64,000 nucleotides of DNA from Neocallimastix lanati (nom. inval.) (lineage: Eukaryota; Neocallimastigomycota; Neocallimastigomycetes; Neocallimastigales; Neocallimastigaceae). The stretch covers positions 88,501-152,500 of the forward strand of contig JACVTC010000216.1 of assembly GCA_016946835.1 (NCBI GenBank). Reading direction: 5' to 3'. Both the position numbers and the translations under genes were made by a program. Shown here in pieces: positions 43,040-56,612 of this stretch. The notes under the pieces were generated by a model. That model was given only the letters and a program-made list of their open reading frames with translations. It was not told the origin of the DNA and made no database searches. Within the stretch, counting starts at the first letter, position 1. Each line of letters opens with the position of its first letter.

Positions 43040-46000
43040 CTAATTGGATAGATGACTCAGGGGCTTCACTACATGTAACATACTCCATCAATCTCTTAAA
43101 ATATATTAATGAATGCAATGAAAACATATCTTTACCTAATGGTAAAATCGTGACATCCACTAAATATGATTTCTTTCACTGGATATGTTAATAATAATGA
43201 AATTAAATTAAATAAAGTATTCTACGTACCAAAACATTACAAAAAAATATCATATCGTTAAGTGAACTTATTAAGCATAATTATAAAAGTTGTCTTCCTC
43301 AACCATTACAATAAAGTTTTTTGCCTCTTTATTTGATCAGCATGGAAATAAAATTACCAATATTCCATCGGATAAACACAACATTTTCCAAATATGATTT
43401 TCAAATAGCATATATTACCTCAATGTTCAAAAGCATACACCTACATCTCTTATGCACCTATCCACACTATCAAAAACTGAAAAGATTAACCTTTGGCACA
43501 GGCTTACTTGGTCACTTTAACATAAGCAAGATACTTAATAAATTATCCAAAAAAAATTAATATTCCGTCTAAATGTCAAATCTGTTCACATTCGAAACTA
43601 AAAGATTTCCAGCACAGACATTCAACGAATAAATCAAAAGGTATTTTTTGAATTAATTCATATGGATCTTATATAGGTCCAATAGAAGAGTCACTTCACA
43701 GTAACCGGGTACATACTCTCCAATACTTGATGACTTCTCGCGTTACGGGTGGGTCTTTTTTCTTTCAAACAAACATGACACCTATACCATTTTTCATAAT
43801 TGGTTTATTGAAATCAACAATATACATAATAAATCTATATAAAGTACATCAGAACTGACAACGGTACAGAATTTTCAAACTCTATGTTTCAAATCTTTCT
43901 GTGCCAGTCATGGGATTATTCATCAATTCACAATCCCATATAACCCTCAACAGAATGGAACGTGCCGAAAGGTTCAACAGGCACGCTAATAAAACTCTGC
44001 AAAGGCTCTATTAAAACGACGCCAAATTAAGTCACCATTTCTGGGAATACGCCGTCGAAACTGCTAATTACATCAATAATAAGATCCCTCATTTAGGTAT
44101 TCAAAATAAAATTCCTGACGCGAATTTTATTTTAAATCCAAAATAGATTATGCACACTTCAAGGTTTTTTGGATGTAGAGTTTTTTTTTTATTACGTACC
44201 CAAGTCATTCCGGAGTAAATTTGACAAATAACGCTTTACCTTGGCATATTTCTTGGCTATCACCCCTCATCATCTTCTTAGAAGATTCTAAGCCTCTCCA
44301 CCAACAAAATAATACTCTCCCGATCAGTTATATTTTCTTTTAAAAATAATCAAGCCAACTCCACCTCAACTACCTTTATTCCAAAGGAATATTCAAACTT
44401 CATTCCAAATCATAAAATAGGTAGATACACCAAAAGTATGAAAAAAAGGACAATTATTACAATATATATAATAATATCAAAATGTCCTCACCCGTTAATA
44501 CTAGTCATCGGCTTCATCAATCTCAAACTCCTTCATCATCCTCCATCCATAATCATGACAAAAAAAAACAAAATAATAAATAATAATCATAATAAAGTTT
44601 CTCCACAAAACACCCATATCAATACTGAAACTGTAGTTTCTCCTATCAATCCTCATCATCAATCAGATAAAGAAATAAATCAAGTATTACATGATTCAAA
44701 TCCATATAAACAGACAGTACCTTAAATCAAGCAACAAAAGGACACGTGATCATTTATACACTCCCAATAAAAGAATAAAGTCAGTTGTTCCTATTATAAA
44801 GCTTAAAGTTCTATCCCCAAAAAGAAACCTTAGAGAACCAAAGGATTTCAAAGATATATTCAACCTAATAGACAAAGATAAATGACTAGAAGCTGTAAAT
44901 AAGGAATTACAAAACATGAAAAAGCTAAATCGCTTTTTTAAGACAATAAAAAGCATTCCTAAAAGGAGCTAATATCATCTCAAGTAAATGGGTTTTTAAA
45001 TATAAAAAGAACCCAAATGAGAATATCATTAAATAGGAAAGCACGATTAGTTGCTCGTGGTTTCACTCAGCGATAATGGTATTGACTATATTTTCACCTT
45101 CTCTCTGACACTGAAGTTAGACTCTTTGAGAATAATAATATCAATTTGCAATTCGTAAAAGGTTCAAAATTGTCCAAATAAGACATTGACGCCGCATACC
45201 TCAATGCTGAAATAAAAGAAGAATTATACATGAAAGCACCAAAGGGTTATTCCTCATACAACAATACCTTTTTGGAAACTAAACAAAGCCATATACGGGT
45301 TATAGCAAGCAGGCAAAGCCTGGAATGAGAAATTAAATAATGTTCTACTCGGTATAAACTTCAATCGACTCACTAGTGAACCTTGCATCTACATTAGATA
45401 GACCAGTTATAACGAAACCACAGGTATCATAGCAGTATATGTCGATGACATTAATTATTAATAGGTAAGGAAAAATGAAGTACTCAGAGTAAAAAGAGCA
45501 AATTAAAACTAATTTTAGTATTAAAGATATTGGAGAATTAGATTTCATTATTGGAATTAAGTTTGAGAAGGGTAACAACGGCTATGTAATGCATCAATTA
45601 GGATATATATAAATGAATTACTAAAGAAATTCAAATTAGAATAAAATGCAAACCAACAAAGAATTTAATGCCAATTGAAAGTCATGAATTGAAAGCTATT
45701 AAATTTGATGAAACACTTTACAGAAGCGCCATAGGTAACCTTCTCTATCTGGCGATCTGCACAAGGCCTGATATCTTGTTTTCAGTAAATAGAGCTGCAA
45801 GAAAAAATAAGAATCCTTACACTTGAAGATTGGATGAATGTGGAAAAAGATTCTCAAGTACCTTAAGGGAACTAAGAACTACGAAATAAAAAGAATTTCA
45901 GGCGAAAGCAATATAAAGGCGTACGCAGATGCTGATTACGGTGGTGATACAAATAATCAGGAAATCAACATCATGTTTTTTTTTTTTTGATAATGCTTGG

Positions 46001-46350
46001 AAATTCACCTACAAGCTGGCATTCAAAACTTCAGCATTATGAGGCAGCACCTCCACAGCCAAAGCTGAATATTATAGCATTAGTAATTGTGCCAAACATG
46101 GATTGTGGTACATGAATGTAATGAACGAATTAGGCCATCAATAACCAATTTATTTCCATTGATGTGGACAACAAAGCAGCAATCTATAATTGCCAAAATC
46201 AATCTATCAATCCAAAATCGAAGCATATCGATATAAAATATCACCATATAAGAAGTCTAATAAAGAAAGGAGAATAAAAGTCAAGCTAGAATATGTTAAA
46301 GTCTGAAAGAAACCTAGCCGATGGATTCACAAAATACCTTAACGGGACTA
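43040..46350 (+). pseudogene. Copia-2 pol relic (PR-IN-RT-RH)
   Basis: Pieces in changing frames: protease WIDDSGASLHV (43,046-43,078); integrase GHFNISKIL (about 43,510), IRTDNGTEFSNS with the second catalytic Asp (43,845-43,885), PQQNGT (about 43,948-43,965); RT EPKDFKDIFNLIDKDK (about 44,838-44,883), VYVDDIN with the active site (about 45,435-45,455), LDFIIGIKFEKG (45,541-45,575); RNase H TKAEYYSISNC (46,055-46,090) and LADGFTKYLNGT (46,314-46,350). The protein is beyond repair by a single change. A Ser/Asn/His-rich linker lies between IN and RT (44,440-44,760). Confidence 0.85.
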
Positions 46351-46454
46351 AATTGAGTAAATTTAAAAAAAGTTTACTTACAGAGTTTACCCTTTAATAT
46401 AATAATTTTACAAATCGAATATCGATTAATGAAGATGTTAGATTTGAAGGGGAA

Positions 46455-46606
46455 TGTTAATAAGCAATTATAAGTTATTAGAATTATCCAATAAAATTAA
46501 AGAATAAGAAATTATTAAATATAAATACATAAAATTTTCATTTACTTTCTATATGTATCTTTAATAAAATAAAAATAAAGACACATTAAAATAAAATAAA
46601 TTAAAA
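46455..46606 (+). repeat. Copia-2 3' LTR
   Basis: Direct partner of 40,508-40,658, preceded by the purine tract at 46,446-46,454. Confidence 0.85.
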
Positions 46607-46611
46607 AAACA

Positions 46612-47029
46612 TATTACTATTTTATTTTATTTAATTATTTTTTTTTTATATATTTCAATGAGGTTACATTAAACCATTATATTATTATTTAAAAATACAT
46701 TTTTAAAAAAAAATAGACCTTTCCCTATTTGAATGAAATAATACATATTTAAATAAATTAATGGTTTAAAATATATTGTTAAACTCAATTTATTTTTATT
46801 TTTTTTTATTAAACATAACTATTCTTTATTTTTTTTTTACATTTATTAATAAAGAAAAAAAAAATTATTCAATTTTAACAACAATAACAATAATAATTTA
46901 TATATATATATTTTTTTTAGGAATAATAATAAATAAATAAATAAATAATCATTATTATTAAGTATTAATTCTGTATTTCAATTTTATTTTTTCTTCATTT
47001 TTTTTTATTCTTTTATTTTATTACTTTTG
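46612..47029. other. AT-rich intergenic
   Basis: Homopolymer-rich; nothing recognised. Confidence 0.6.
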
Positions 47030-47229
47030 ATGTCGCTGCTATTCCAACGAATCACAAATTTCATTTAATTTTGTATTTATCAGAATTTAATTCAGAGGCT
47101 AATTTATTGACATTTACGATTTTTGATCATTATAAAAAAAAAAAAAAAAAAATATATTTTTTTTTTTGAATTTTCCTAGTTTTTTTTATACCATTTTGTT
47201 AAATGATTTAATGAACCTTCAATTTTAAT

Positions 47230-47273
<44 letters not shown>

Positions 47274-48420
47274 TTTTCCTTGATTTTTTTTCTCTCTATA
47301 TTCTAATCCATGTAATATATTCTTCCCGTTTTTTTTTTTTTATTCTTCGACTTCACACTTAATGACAATAAGTTTTTATTTCTTTCCAAAAGATACTAAA
47401 TCATTTCTTGTTTTGAACAAATAATAATTTTTTTTTTAATTTTAAAAATATTATTAATTTGGATTAATTAAAAAAAAAAAAAAAAAAAAAAAGTAATTAT
47501 AGATTTATTTTCTTTTTTTTTTTTTTTTATTTTTTTTTATTTCGAAGTTTCAAAATTTTTAGTTTTTTTAGTTCAGTAAAATATATATTTAGTAAATGTG
47601 CTATAACCATTTTTAACCGCTTTCTTTTGTTTATTATCATTTATTTTGGTTAAATCAATTGCATTTTGATTTACTATTATTCCCGTATATATCCTTATAT
47701 CCCATATCTCTTATTTTTTTTTCTTCATCCCTAAAGGTTTAAAACACCAATGATATTTTTCTTTTTTTATTTACTTCTTCTTTGTTATCTTCCATTATCA
47801 AAGATATTATAATGTTAAGAAATTTATCATAATTGTATTAGGAATTTAATCATATTTATATTCAGAACTTTTTTGGCAAGGATCGTTGTTATAAGTTTTG
47901 AGGTATCCTAAAGGGATCGTCTTTAACAAATCTTCATTATTTTTTATACCTGATTTTCTATTTTTTTTTTATTAATTCATCTGCTTCTATTAATAGCCAC
48001 AAAAGTAAAAAATTATCATTTTTTCTTTTTTATTATCCCCAAATCCTAAAATAAAATAGCTGGTTTTTCTTTTTTTTTTTTCATATGAACTTCTTATATT
48101 ATTTAAAAATAAATCAAAGTCTAAAAATTTTTCCAATAAAATTGATTCTCCTTTTTTTTTTTAACCATTTTTTTCTATTTCTTTCATTACCGTTTTTCAT
48201 ATTTAGTTTTTTTTTTTTTTTTTCTTATCCTTTACTTATAGAAAAATTCTTCTTCATCCCTATCATTTTCATCATTATCGTTACCTTCAAGCTCATTCTT
48301 TAATTTTTTTTTTCTTTATCTTCTTCAGATAAATCTTTTAATTTTTTTTTTTAATACTGTTGCATAGGTTACTAACCTTTCAGATTTGGTATTTCTCTAT
48401 TTAAATATTGAAGATCAACC
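47030..48420 (-). pseudogene. Unrecognised coding-like region, broken or intron-rich
   Basis: The minus strand shows coding-like, charged peptide pieces in several frames: NLNIFLNIYFKAKEYPIDLL (about 48,520-48,460), NPMVDLQYLNREIPNLK (48,430-48,380), DLSEEDKEKKKLKNELEG (about 48,335-48,280) running into NDNDENDRDEEEFFYK, ESILLEKFLDFDLFLNNI (about 48,150-48,095), and VNQNAIDLTKINDNKQKKAV (about 47,680-47,620). Reading frames change at homopolymer runs. No family recognised. It may be a decayed gene or a real gene with short AT introns; one GT...AG candidate is near 48,345-48,380. Confidence 0.3.
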
Positions 48421-49439
48421 ATGGGATTATCAATTTTTACGATTTAAAAATATCATTTCAGTAAATCAATTGGATATTCTTTAGCTTTAAAATAAATGTT
48501 TAAAAAGATATTCAGATTTGAGGAAAAAAAATTTTTTTACAATATCTGTCATAGTTAAAAAATAATTTAAAATTAGATAAATAAAATAATCACAAGAATA
48601 ATTATTATTAATTATTTTAATTTTTCTATAAATAAATACTCTAGCTAATAAATTCCATCTTAAAATAATATAAATAAAAAATAATTATTTTCATTTTTTT
48701 TTTAATAATTTTAAAAATAATATTTAAAATCTTTTTTTTTAATTTCATCTAGGGTAAGAAGAACAAAGGAATAAAACACTTCTACACCAAAAGAAAAAAC
48801 CAAAAAACTGAAAGCGAAGAGTTATTTTCCCATTAATAACAACAACTCTCAAATTCCAAAAAAAAAAAAAAAAAAAAAGGTATTTACCATTCAATTTACT
48901 CGAAAAAAATTTTAATAGAGTAATTAAATTAACATCTGAAAATGATATGGAGTGAAGAAACAAAGTAATACTTTATTTATGATGCATAAAAATAATTTTG
49001 AGACATTATATGTAAGCAAAAAAAAAAAAAAAAAATAAGAAAATTCAAATTGTTAAGTTAAGAAAATCGTTGACATTAAAGACAACAACATAAATAACAA
49101 CAATTCCTGTTTAAATTTGACAGATTCGTTTTTTTTTTTTTTGTCTATAATTAAAGCACATATAATTCAAGATATCAAAAAATGAATGTTTTTTTTTTGG
49201 TTTAATTGGATTAATAACCAACCAATCGCCCTGGGGAAATAACAAAAAAAAAAAAAAAAAAAAAAGAAAAAAGATAATTCAAAAGTCATAAAAAATAAAA
49301 AACTTCCTATTCAAATATGGAATTATTCTTTTGTGAATCTTTTTTTTTTTTTAAAAAAAAAAAAAAAGTTCAATAACAAAAAAAAAAAAAAAAAAAGAAA
49401 AAAAAGAAAAAATCAAACAACTCCAAAGGATTCCCATTC
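48421..49439. other. AT-rich intergenic
   Basis: Homopolymer-rich. No gene is supported beyond the left-edge peptides noted in the preceding coding-like region. Frames at 48,745-48,963 look like low-complexity shadows. Confidence 0.5.
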
Positions 49440-49673
49440 AATATTTAATTAATCCTAATTCTAGGTCTTGGAATAAATAAATAATGATAATTTGTAATGG
49501 CCAAGACGACGTGACGATGATGGTAGTAGCAAATATTCAAATGAGAATTTTGAAGACTGAAGTGGAGAAAGGTTCCATATGAACAGCAGGTTGGACATGG
49601 GTAGACGATGCCATTTTTCAGCAAAAACATTGAACCCAATCCAACGAGTAGTAGTATGTATCAAAACTACCAT
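49440..49673 (-). other. Isolated island of mixed composition, possible exon
   Basis: About 230 bases with near-normal base composition between poly-A tracts. Two overlapping minus-strand frames are open (49,461-49,673 and 49,445-49,639); one encodes Cys/His pairs (YPCPTCCSYGTFLHF) with no clear zinc-finger spacing. It could be an exon or a gene fragment. Function unknown. Confidence 0.25.
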
Positions 49674-49843
49674 TTCAAATATTTTTTTTTTTTACAAAAA
49701 AAAAAAAAAAAAGCAGACAATAATTGTTTTCAAAAATAGGTTCAAATTCTTTAACTAATACAAAAAAAAAAAAAACTTTTATTTTTAAAAACAGATAGAT
49801 AGATATATAAATTTTTTTTTATTGGTATTACTTAAAAATGCTG

Positions 49844-49885
<42 letters not shown>

Positions 49886-52208
49886 GTTTTTTTGGAAATT
49901 TTTGGAAAAAAAAAAAAAAGGCACATCTAAATGGAACTGAAGTAAGCGCAAGCAAGTAGGTAAGGTTAAGGTAATGAGAATAATTAAAACTAAATAGAAA
50001 AATTATTAAAAAAAAAAATAAAAAGATTTTTTTTTATAAGATTAAAAAAAAAAAGTGATCCATGTATATATATATACATCAAAATTTGATTTCGAATAAA
50101 TAAAATTATTGAAATGTATATGGACGTTGGCTGTCTATTCTATACTGTGTAGATGATATATATGTTAAATTAGCCTAGAAACGAGAAATTTTTTGTCTGA
50201 ATTTAAAAAAAAAAAAAAAAAAAGGTGAGAAATGAAACGAAACGAAAACGCAATGATTAAAATTTTTAACATTAAAAGACATTGATTAATGATGTAGATT
50301 TTTGTTTTTTTTTTGACAATTGGTAAAAAAAAAAAAAAAAAAAAAAAAAAGATATTATAAAATGATCCCCTCAGAAAAACCCGACAGCCAGCTTAGATTC
50401 CATCATTGAGGGAGGGCAAGAAAAAAAAAAATTCCAATATCATATTTTTCTGTACTTATATATCTATATATCTTTATATAAATATATATATATTTTTTTT
50501 TTTTTATTATTATTTTTATTATTATTATTTTATAGAGGTATCTATAATTTTTATTCCATATAATATAATATAATATAATATAATATAATATATAATAAAT
50601 AAATAAATAGGATTTATATATTTAAATAAATTTAATTGAAATGATTTATATATATATATAGATTATTATGTTTTATAATATTTAGAAATGGGACTTTATA
50701 AAAAAAAAAAAAAAAACTTTAAATTGACCTTCATATATTTTTTTTTTTTTTTTTTGTATTGGTAATATAACTCGGTTTCTTTGAATAACTTTTTTTTTTT
50801 TAAGAAGACAAGAAATTATTTATTTTATTAATTAAAAAAAAAAAATATTTATATTTATATATTTATATTTATATGCTTCTTAATATATGAAATGTAGAAA
50901 TGATAACATGATTATATTATTATTTAATTTAACCTTTATTTATTTAATATAATATAAAAATAAAATGTTGAAGAAGGGAAAAAGTCAATAGCAAAGAATA
51001 AAATATAAAAGAAGAAAAAAAAAAAGTATTCTTTTATATAATTACTTTTTAATTAGAAAAAAAAATATTTTATAAATATAATTAAGAATTATTTAGTTTA
51101 ATATTATAAAATAAGTATAATATAAATAAATAAAAAAGATTTATAATAATGTTAACAACATAAATATATATTATATATAAAAAAATATAATAAAAATATA
51201 ATGAAATCATCATAAAAATTATAATAAAATAAAAAAAGAATAAAATAAAATAAAAATAAAATAATAAAAATAAAATAATAAAAATAAAATAAAATAAAAT
51301 AAAATGTTATAAGAAATGAATAATAAATTATTTATTTTAATTTACTTTTGTTCTTGATAAGAAAATTATGAATTTAATTAATAATAAAATAAAAAAAAAA
51401 TATTTTAATATAATATTTTTTATATAAAATTTTATCAAAATATTGTTTTAATGTAGGAAATTAATGTATAAAAATTGTATTCTCATGAACATATAAAATA
51501 TAAAATTTTATTTTTTAATAATAGAAGTTAATTATTCAATTATTAAATAGATTAGAAAATAGAATAAATCTTTTAAAACTTTGTTCTTTAATAATAATAA
51601 TAATAATAACAATAATAATAATAATAATAAAGTCTTTTTGTTTATTTTTTTTTGAAGAAGAGAAGAAAAAGAAAAGAAAGAGGAGAATTTAATAATGAAA
51701 TATTAATAATATTAATATTAATAAATAAAATAAAATATATAAAAATTAACTAGTATAATTAATAAAACGTGTATACTAATTATTAGTGTTATTTTATGAA
51801 AAATTATTTTATTTTTATTTTTTATTTGAGGTCTAGGTTAAATAGATTAAAAACTATTATTTTATATTTTAAAGGGTAAAATATCAATAATAAAAGGTCA
51901 CTTTTACACTTTTAATAAAGTAATAATAATGTGGTCTTGTTGGTATAAATTTTTCTTTTAAACTGGTTGTATCTGGAGAGAAATTTATCAAGTTATGGAC
52001 TTTCCATAAAATTTATGTATTTGTATAGAATTTATGATGATAATTTCATGATTTATTAATTAAATTTTATATAATGATTAATAAAATAATAATTTTATTA
52101 ATTATTAAAAGTTTTTTTTTTATTTTTTTTCATTTTTTATATCAAAAGTTATTAACAAATTTTGTTTTTATACAAAATTTCACTTTTTGATTTTTATTTC
52201 TTTTATTT
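49674..52208. other. AT-rich intergenic
   Basis: A/T runs, ATAT and TAATA simple repeats (50,560-50,600) and AAAAT repeats (51,240-51,305). Small mixed islands at 49,920-49,960, 50,110-50,190 and 50,360-50,420 hold no readable frame. At 51,930 a TGTGGTCTTG word faintly resembles the Copia LTR core. Confidence 0.5.
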
Positions 52209-52610
52209 AATTATTTATTTAATTATTCCAATATTTAATTATATAATTATTTAATTATTTATTAATTTATTTATTTAATTATTTATTAAATTATTTAATT
52301 ATTTATTAATTTATTTATTTAATTATTTATTTAATTATTTAATTATTTATTTAATAATTAAATTATTCCAATATTTAATTATTTAATTATTTATTTAATA
52401 ATTTAATTATTCCAATATTTAATTATTTAATTATTTATTTAATAATTTAATTATTCCAATATTTAATTATATAATTATTTATTTAATAATTTAATTATTC
52501 CAATATTTAATTATATAATTATTTAATTATTCCAATATTTAATTATTTAGTTATTTATTAATAAATACTCTTTTTATTATTTAATTATTCCAATATTTAA
52601 TTATAATTTT
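52209..52610. repeat. AT minisatellite with TTCCAATATTTAATTA core
   Basis: At least seven copies of TTCCAATATTTAATTA separated by TTTAATTATTTA-type filler, most at about 44-46-base spacing. No coding potential. Confidence 0.8.
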
Positions 52611-54779
52611 GTAGAATACAAAAAAGTTTAAATTCATTAAATTAAAATTTTTTTTGGTATTAAGTAAAAAAATTTTTTTTTTAAATTTAATTAATTAATT
52701 AAATACCAAAAAAAAAAATTTTTTTTCCTTTAAATCTTTAAAGAATGATGAGGATGTTCATCTTTTTTTAAAAAAAAATTTAATGAATGATAAAAAATTA
52801 AAAAAAATTATAAAAATTATAAAAAATTATAAAAAAAAAAAAATTTTTTTAATTATTTAAAGTTAATAAATAAAAATTAATGATAAAAAAAAAAAATTTT
52901 TTTTTTTAATAAAATATAAAATATAAAATATAGAAATATAAAATATATAAATATAAAATATAAAATATAAAATATATAAATATAAAATATAAAATATAAA
53001 ATATAAAATATAAAATATAAAAATTTATTATTTATTTAATTATTTAATGGTATCAAATAGTTTTCATTACAAAAAAAAAAAAAATTTTATTATGGAACAA
53101 CAGAAAATTATTTAATCAGTCATTCAATAGGAATTAAAGTTAAAAAAAAAAAAATTATTGGAAAAGTTCTTAAAAAAAAAAAAAAAAATTTATAATATTT
53201 CAAATCAATTAAAAAAAAAAAAAAAAAAATAATAAAAAAAAACTTCTTTTGATATTACCATAAAACTACTATTCATTATTGTTTGTTTATAAAAATAATA
53301 ACTAATATGATTAATATGATTAATTAGATGCACAAACAAATAAATTATTTTATATTTTAAAAAAAAAAAGGAATATATAATGATATAATAAATTATAAAA
53401 AGAATTATTCAATATTTTTTTTAATTATTTATATAATTTTAATTATAAATAAATACTTATTTAAATATATTTCTATAAATAAATAAATTGGATTTTATCA
53501 ATAAATAATTTTTATATATTTTAATTATATTTATAATATTTAGTATAAAAAATTTAGAGTAAAAAAAAAAAAAAAAAAAAAGAATTGAAAATTATATAAT
53601 TAATATTTATATTAACAAAATAATTAATAAATTTAAATATTATAAATTCAAGTAATTATAAATTCAATTAATTATAATACTTAAATTTTTAATTATTTTG
53701 TTTTTAGTCTTTTCTCTTTCTCTCTCTTTTCTTGTTTTTTGTAATCATAATAATATTTTGTGTGAAAAATAAAAAAAAACATTTTAAATATTATTATTTA
53801 ATATATACTAGTGAATAAAATTGAATATCAGAATTGATTTTAATATTCTCGATTCAAAGAATTTTTTTTAATTATAGTTTTTTTTTTTTTTACTATGATT
53901 GTTATTCCCATACATTTTTTTTTACCATTAGTGGCAATAAAACTGAACTGATCTTCCATTTTTATAGATATCTAAATATGTTTCATAAATGATTTGTTCA
54001 TCTTTCAGACTTAACAATATTCTTTTTTTTTTTTTTTCTCCAAGGAAGATTAATCCATTTAGGACCCCTTTTCAATTTTATAATGGATATAAAAATCTTT
54101 TTTATTTTCAACACTTTTCAGCATTTTTGGTTTTTTAAAGATTTATGTATAAATTTTAATACTTTTCTTTTTTTTTTATAATAAAGAACAGAACAGATAA
54201 TTATACTTTCTCGGTCATAAAAGTAATGTGTATATACCAAAGAAACCTTTTTCTTCATTGAAAACCTTACCACTTCTATCAAAAAAAATGAAACCATCTT
54301 GCCTATTAGAATTCTTTGAGTTTTGACGTTGACCATCAAAAAAAAAAAAAAAAAAAAAAAAAAGATAATATATAATAAGTTTTATTATTATTTTAAAATA
54401 TCATCATTTATGATACCATAATCAACATTTTGACCTTTGAAAATAATCATTTTCATCCTAAAAAAAAGCATCCTTCCTTAGTCATTTATTGAATTTATCT
54501 CCAAAAAAAATGGAGATGTCTTTTTTTTTTTTTTTTGTATTGGATTATAATTATTTTAAGCTATGTAATTGTTTAAAGTTTTTATAATTATAATTAGTAA
54601 AAGATTAAATTTCACAATATCTAAGTGAGAGAAGTTATTGGTATAACTTGAATATAACCTATAAACTTTATTATTATTTTAAATTTTCAAAATTTTTATT
54701 TTTTTTTTTTTTTTTTTTTTTGATTTTATAATTTTTTTGTTATTTTTTTTATTAATTTCTTTTTAAACAATGAATGTAT
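52611..54779. other. AT-rich intergenic
   Basis: A/T runs; a TATAAAATATAAAA simple repeat at 52,910-53,025. The 73-codon minus frame at 54,118-54,339 has no motif and is not supported as a gene. Confidence 0.5.
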
Positions 54780-55490
54780 TAAAAAATAATAATTTAATAA
54801 TAATAATAAATAATAAATAATAAATAATAAATAATAAATAATAAATAATAAATAAATAAAAAATAAATAAATAAATAATAAAAAGAGTATTTATTAATAA
54901 ATAATAAATAATAAATAATAAATAATTGAATAATAAATAATAAATAATTGAATAATAAATAATGAATAATAAATAATAAATAATTGAATAATAAATAATA
55001 AATAATAATAATAAATAATATATAATAATAATAAATAATATAATAATAATAAATAATAATAAAAAGATTGTATTTAAAATAATAATAATAAATAATAATA
55101 ATAAAAAGATTGTATTTATAATAAAAATAATAAATAATAATAATAAAAAGATTGTATTTATAATAATAATAATAAATAATAATAATAAAAAGATTGTATT
55201 TATAATAATAATAATAAATAATAATAATAATAAAAGATTGTATTTATAATAATAATAATAATAATAAAAAGATTATATTTATAATAATAATAAGTAATAA
55301 TAAAAAAAGATTGTATTTATAATAATAATAAAAATAAAAAGATTGTATTTATAATAAAAATAATAAATAATAATAATAATAAAAAGATTGTATTTATAAT
55401 AATAAATAATAAGTAATAATAAAAAAAGATTGTATTTATAATAATAATAATAAAAAGATTGTATTTATAATAAATAATAATAAATAATAA
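54780..55490. repeat. AAT array passing into a minisatellite with AAAAAGATTGTATTTATAATA units
   Basis: 54,780-55,050 is an (AATAAATAAT)n type array with AATTGAATAAT interruptions. From about 55,060 the word AAAAAGATTGTATTTATAAT recurs about eleven times to 55,470 at 30-47-base spacing, the gap filled by variable AAT runs. Confidence 0.85.
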
Positions 55491-56578
55491 CAGTTATAGC
55501 AAATATTAATTTTTTTTTTTTTTTTAAAAAAAAAAAAGTTAAAACTATTTAATAATAAGGAAATTGAAAATCAAAAATTTTTTTATTATTTTTTAATTTT
55601 TATTTTATTAATTTTTATTTTTGTTAAATTAAAATTCTGTTAAATTTTTTTTTATTTAATTAAAATTTTTTTTATTAAAATTTTTAAATTTTTTTTTTTT
55701 TTTTTTAAAGATGGATGAAATTTATCCGATTTTGTTTTCTTTAGAAAATTCTTTAATTTAGAATTTAGAGAGAAAATAAAAAAAAATTTTTTTAAAATTT
55801 TTTAAAATTTTTAAAATTAAAATTTTTTTTTTTTAAATTTTATTTAAAAATTTTTAAAATTTTTTTTTACTTTTATATTTTTTAATTTTTTTTTTATTTT
55901 TATTGATTTAATTTAAGGGTTAGAAGACAAATATTTTTAATCTATCCTTCAATCAAAATATATTTAATAAGAGATAAAAAATATTATTAAAAGAAGAAAA
56001 CGTTAACTATTATTTATTACTACTCTTTAATAACAAGAATAAAATTGAACTTTTAATCTTATATACATATCTCTATATATAGATAAAATAAAAAAAAATT
56101 AAAAAAGATGGAGATCTAAATGATAAATGATATTATATCATATAAAAAATTTTATTTTATTAAAGCGTTCTCTTTTATTTTTTGTGAGTTAAAAAAAGTT
56201 TTTCTTTTTATTCTAAAAATTAAAAAAAAAAAAAATTGGATTTTTTTTTCAAAATTTTTTATTTTTATTTTTTTATTTTTATTATTTTATTTTTATTATT
56301 TTATTTTTATTATTTTATTTTTTTTGTTTTTATTTTATATATATTTAATTTAATTTAATTTATTTTATTTTATTTTATTTTAATTTATGAATCAAAATTT
56401 AAAAATTTTTAAAAAAAAAATTTTTTTTTTTTTTTTTTTGGAAGCAAAAGATTTTTTTTTAAAAAAAAATAAATAAAAATAAAAATATACATTATAAATC
56501 ATTTGAAAAAAAAAGTCCTCATTTTCTGTTTTAATTATTTTTCCTTTTTTTTTTACAATCTCTTTATTTTCTTCTTCT

Positions 56579-56612
<34 letters not shown>

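Larger units (their letters stand above)
40508..46606 (+). mobile_element. Copia-2: full-length, decayed Ty1/copia element
   Basis: 6099 bp with LTRs of 151 and 152 bp (40,508-40,658 and 46,455-46,606), TSD AAACA (40,503-40,507 and 46,607-46,611), primer-binding site directly after the 5' LTR, a 1.2-kb leader with four hairpins, gag from ATG 41,860, then protease, integrase, RT and RNase H in order, and a purine tract GAAGGGGAA before the 3' LTR. LTRs differ at about four or five places. The coding region is broken by many frameshifts and stops. Confidence 0.9.

Noticed and set aside
52209-52610. CRISPR-like array (regular repeats with spacers)
   Set aside because: The spacers are themselves simple AT repeats and the genome is eukaryotic; it is a minisatellite.
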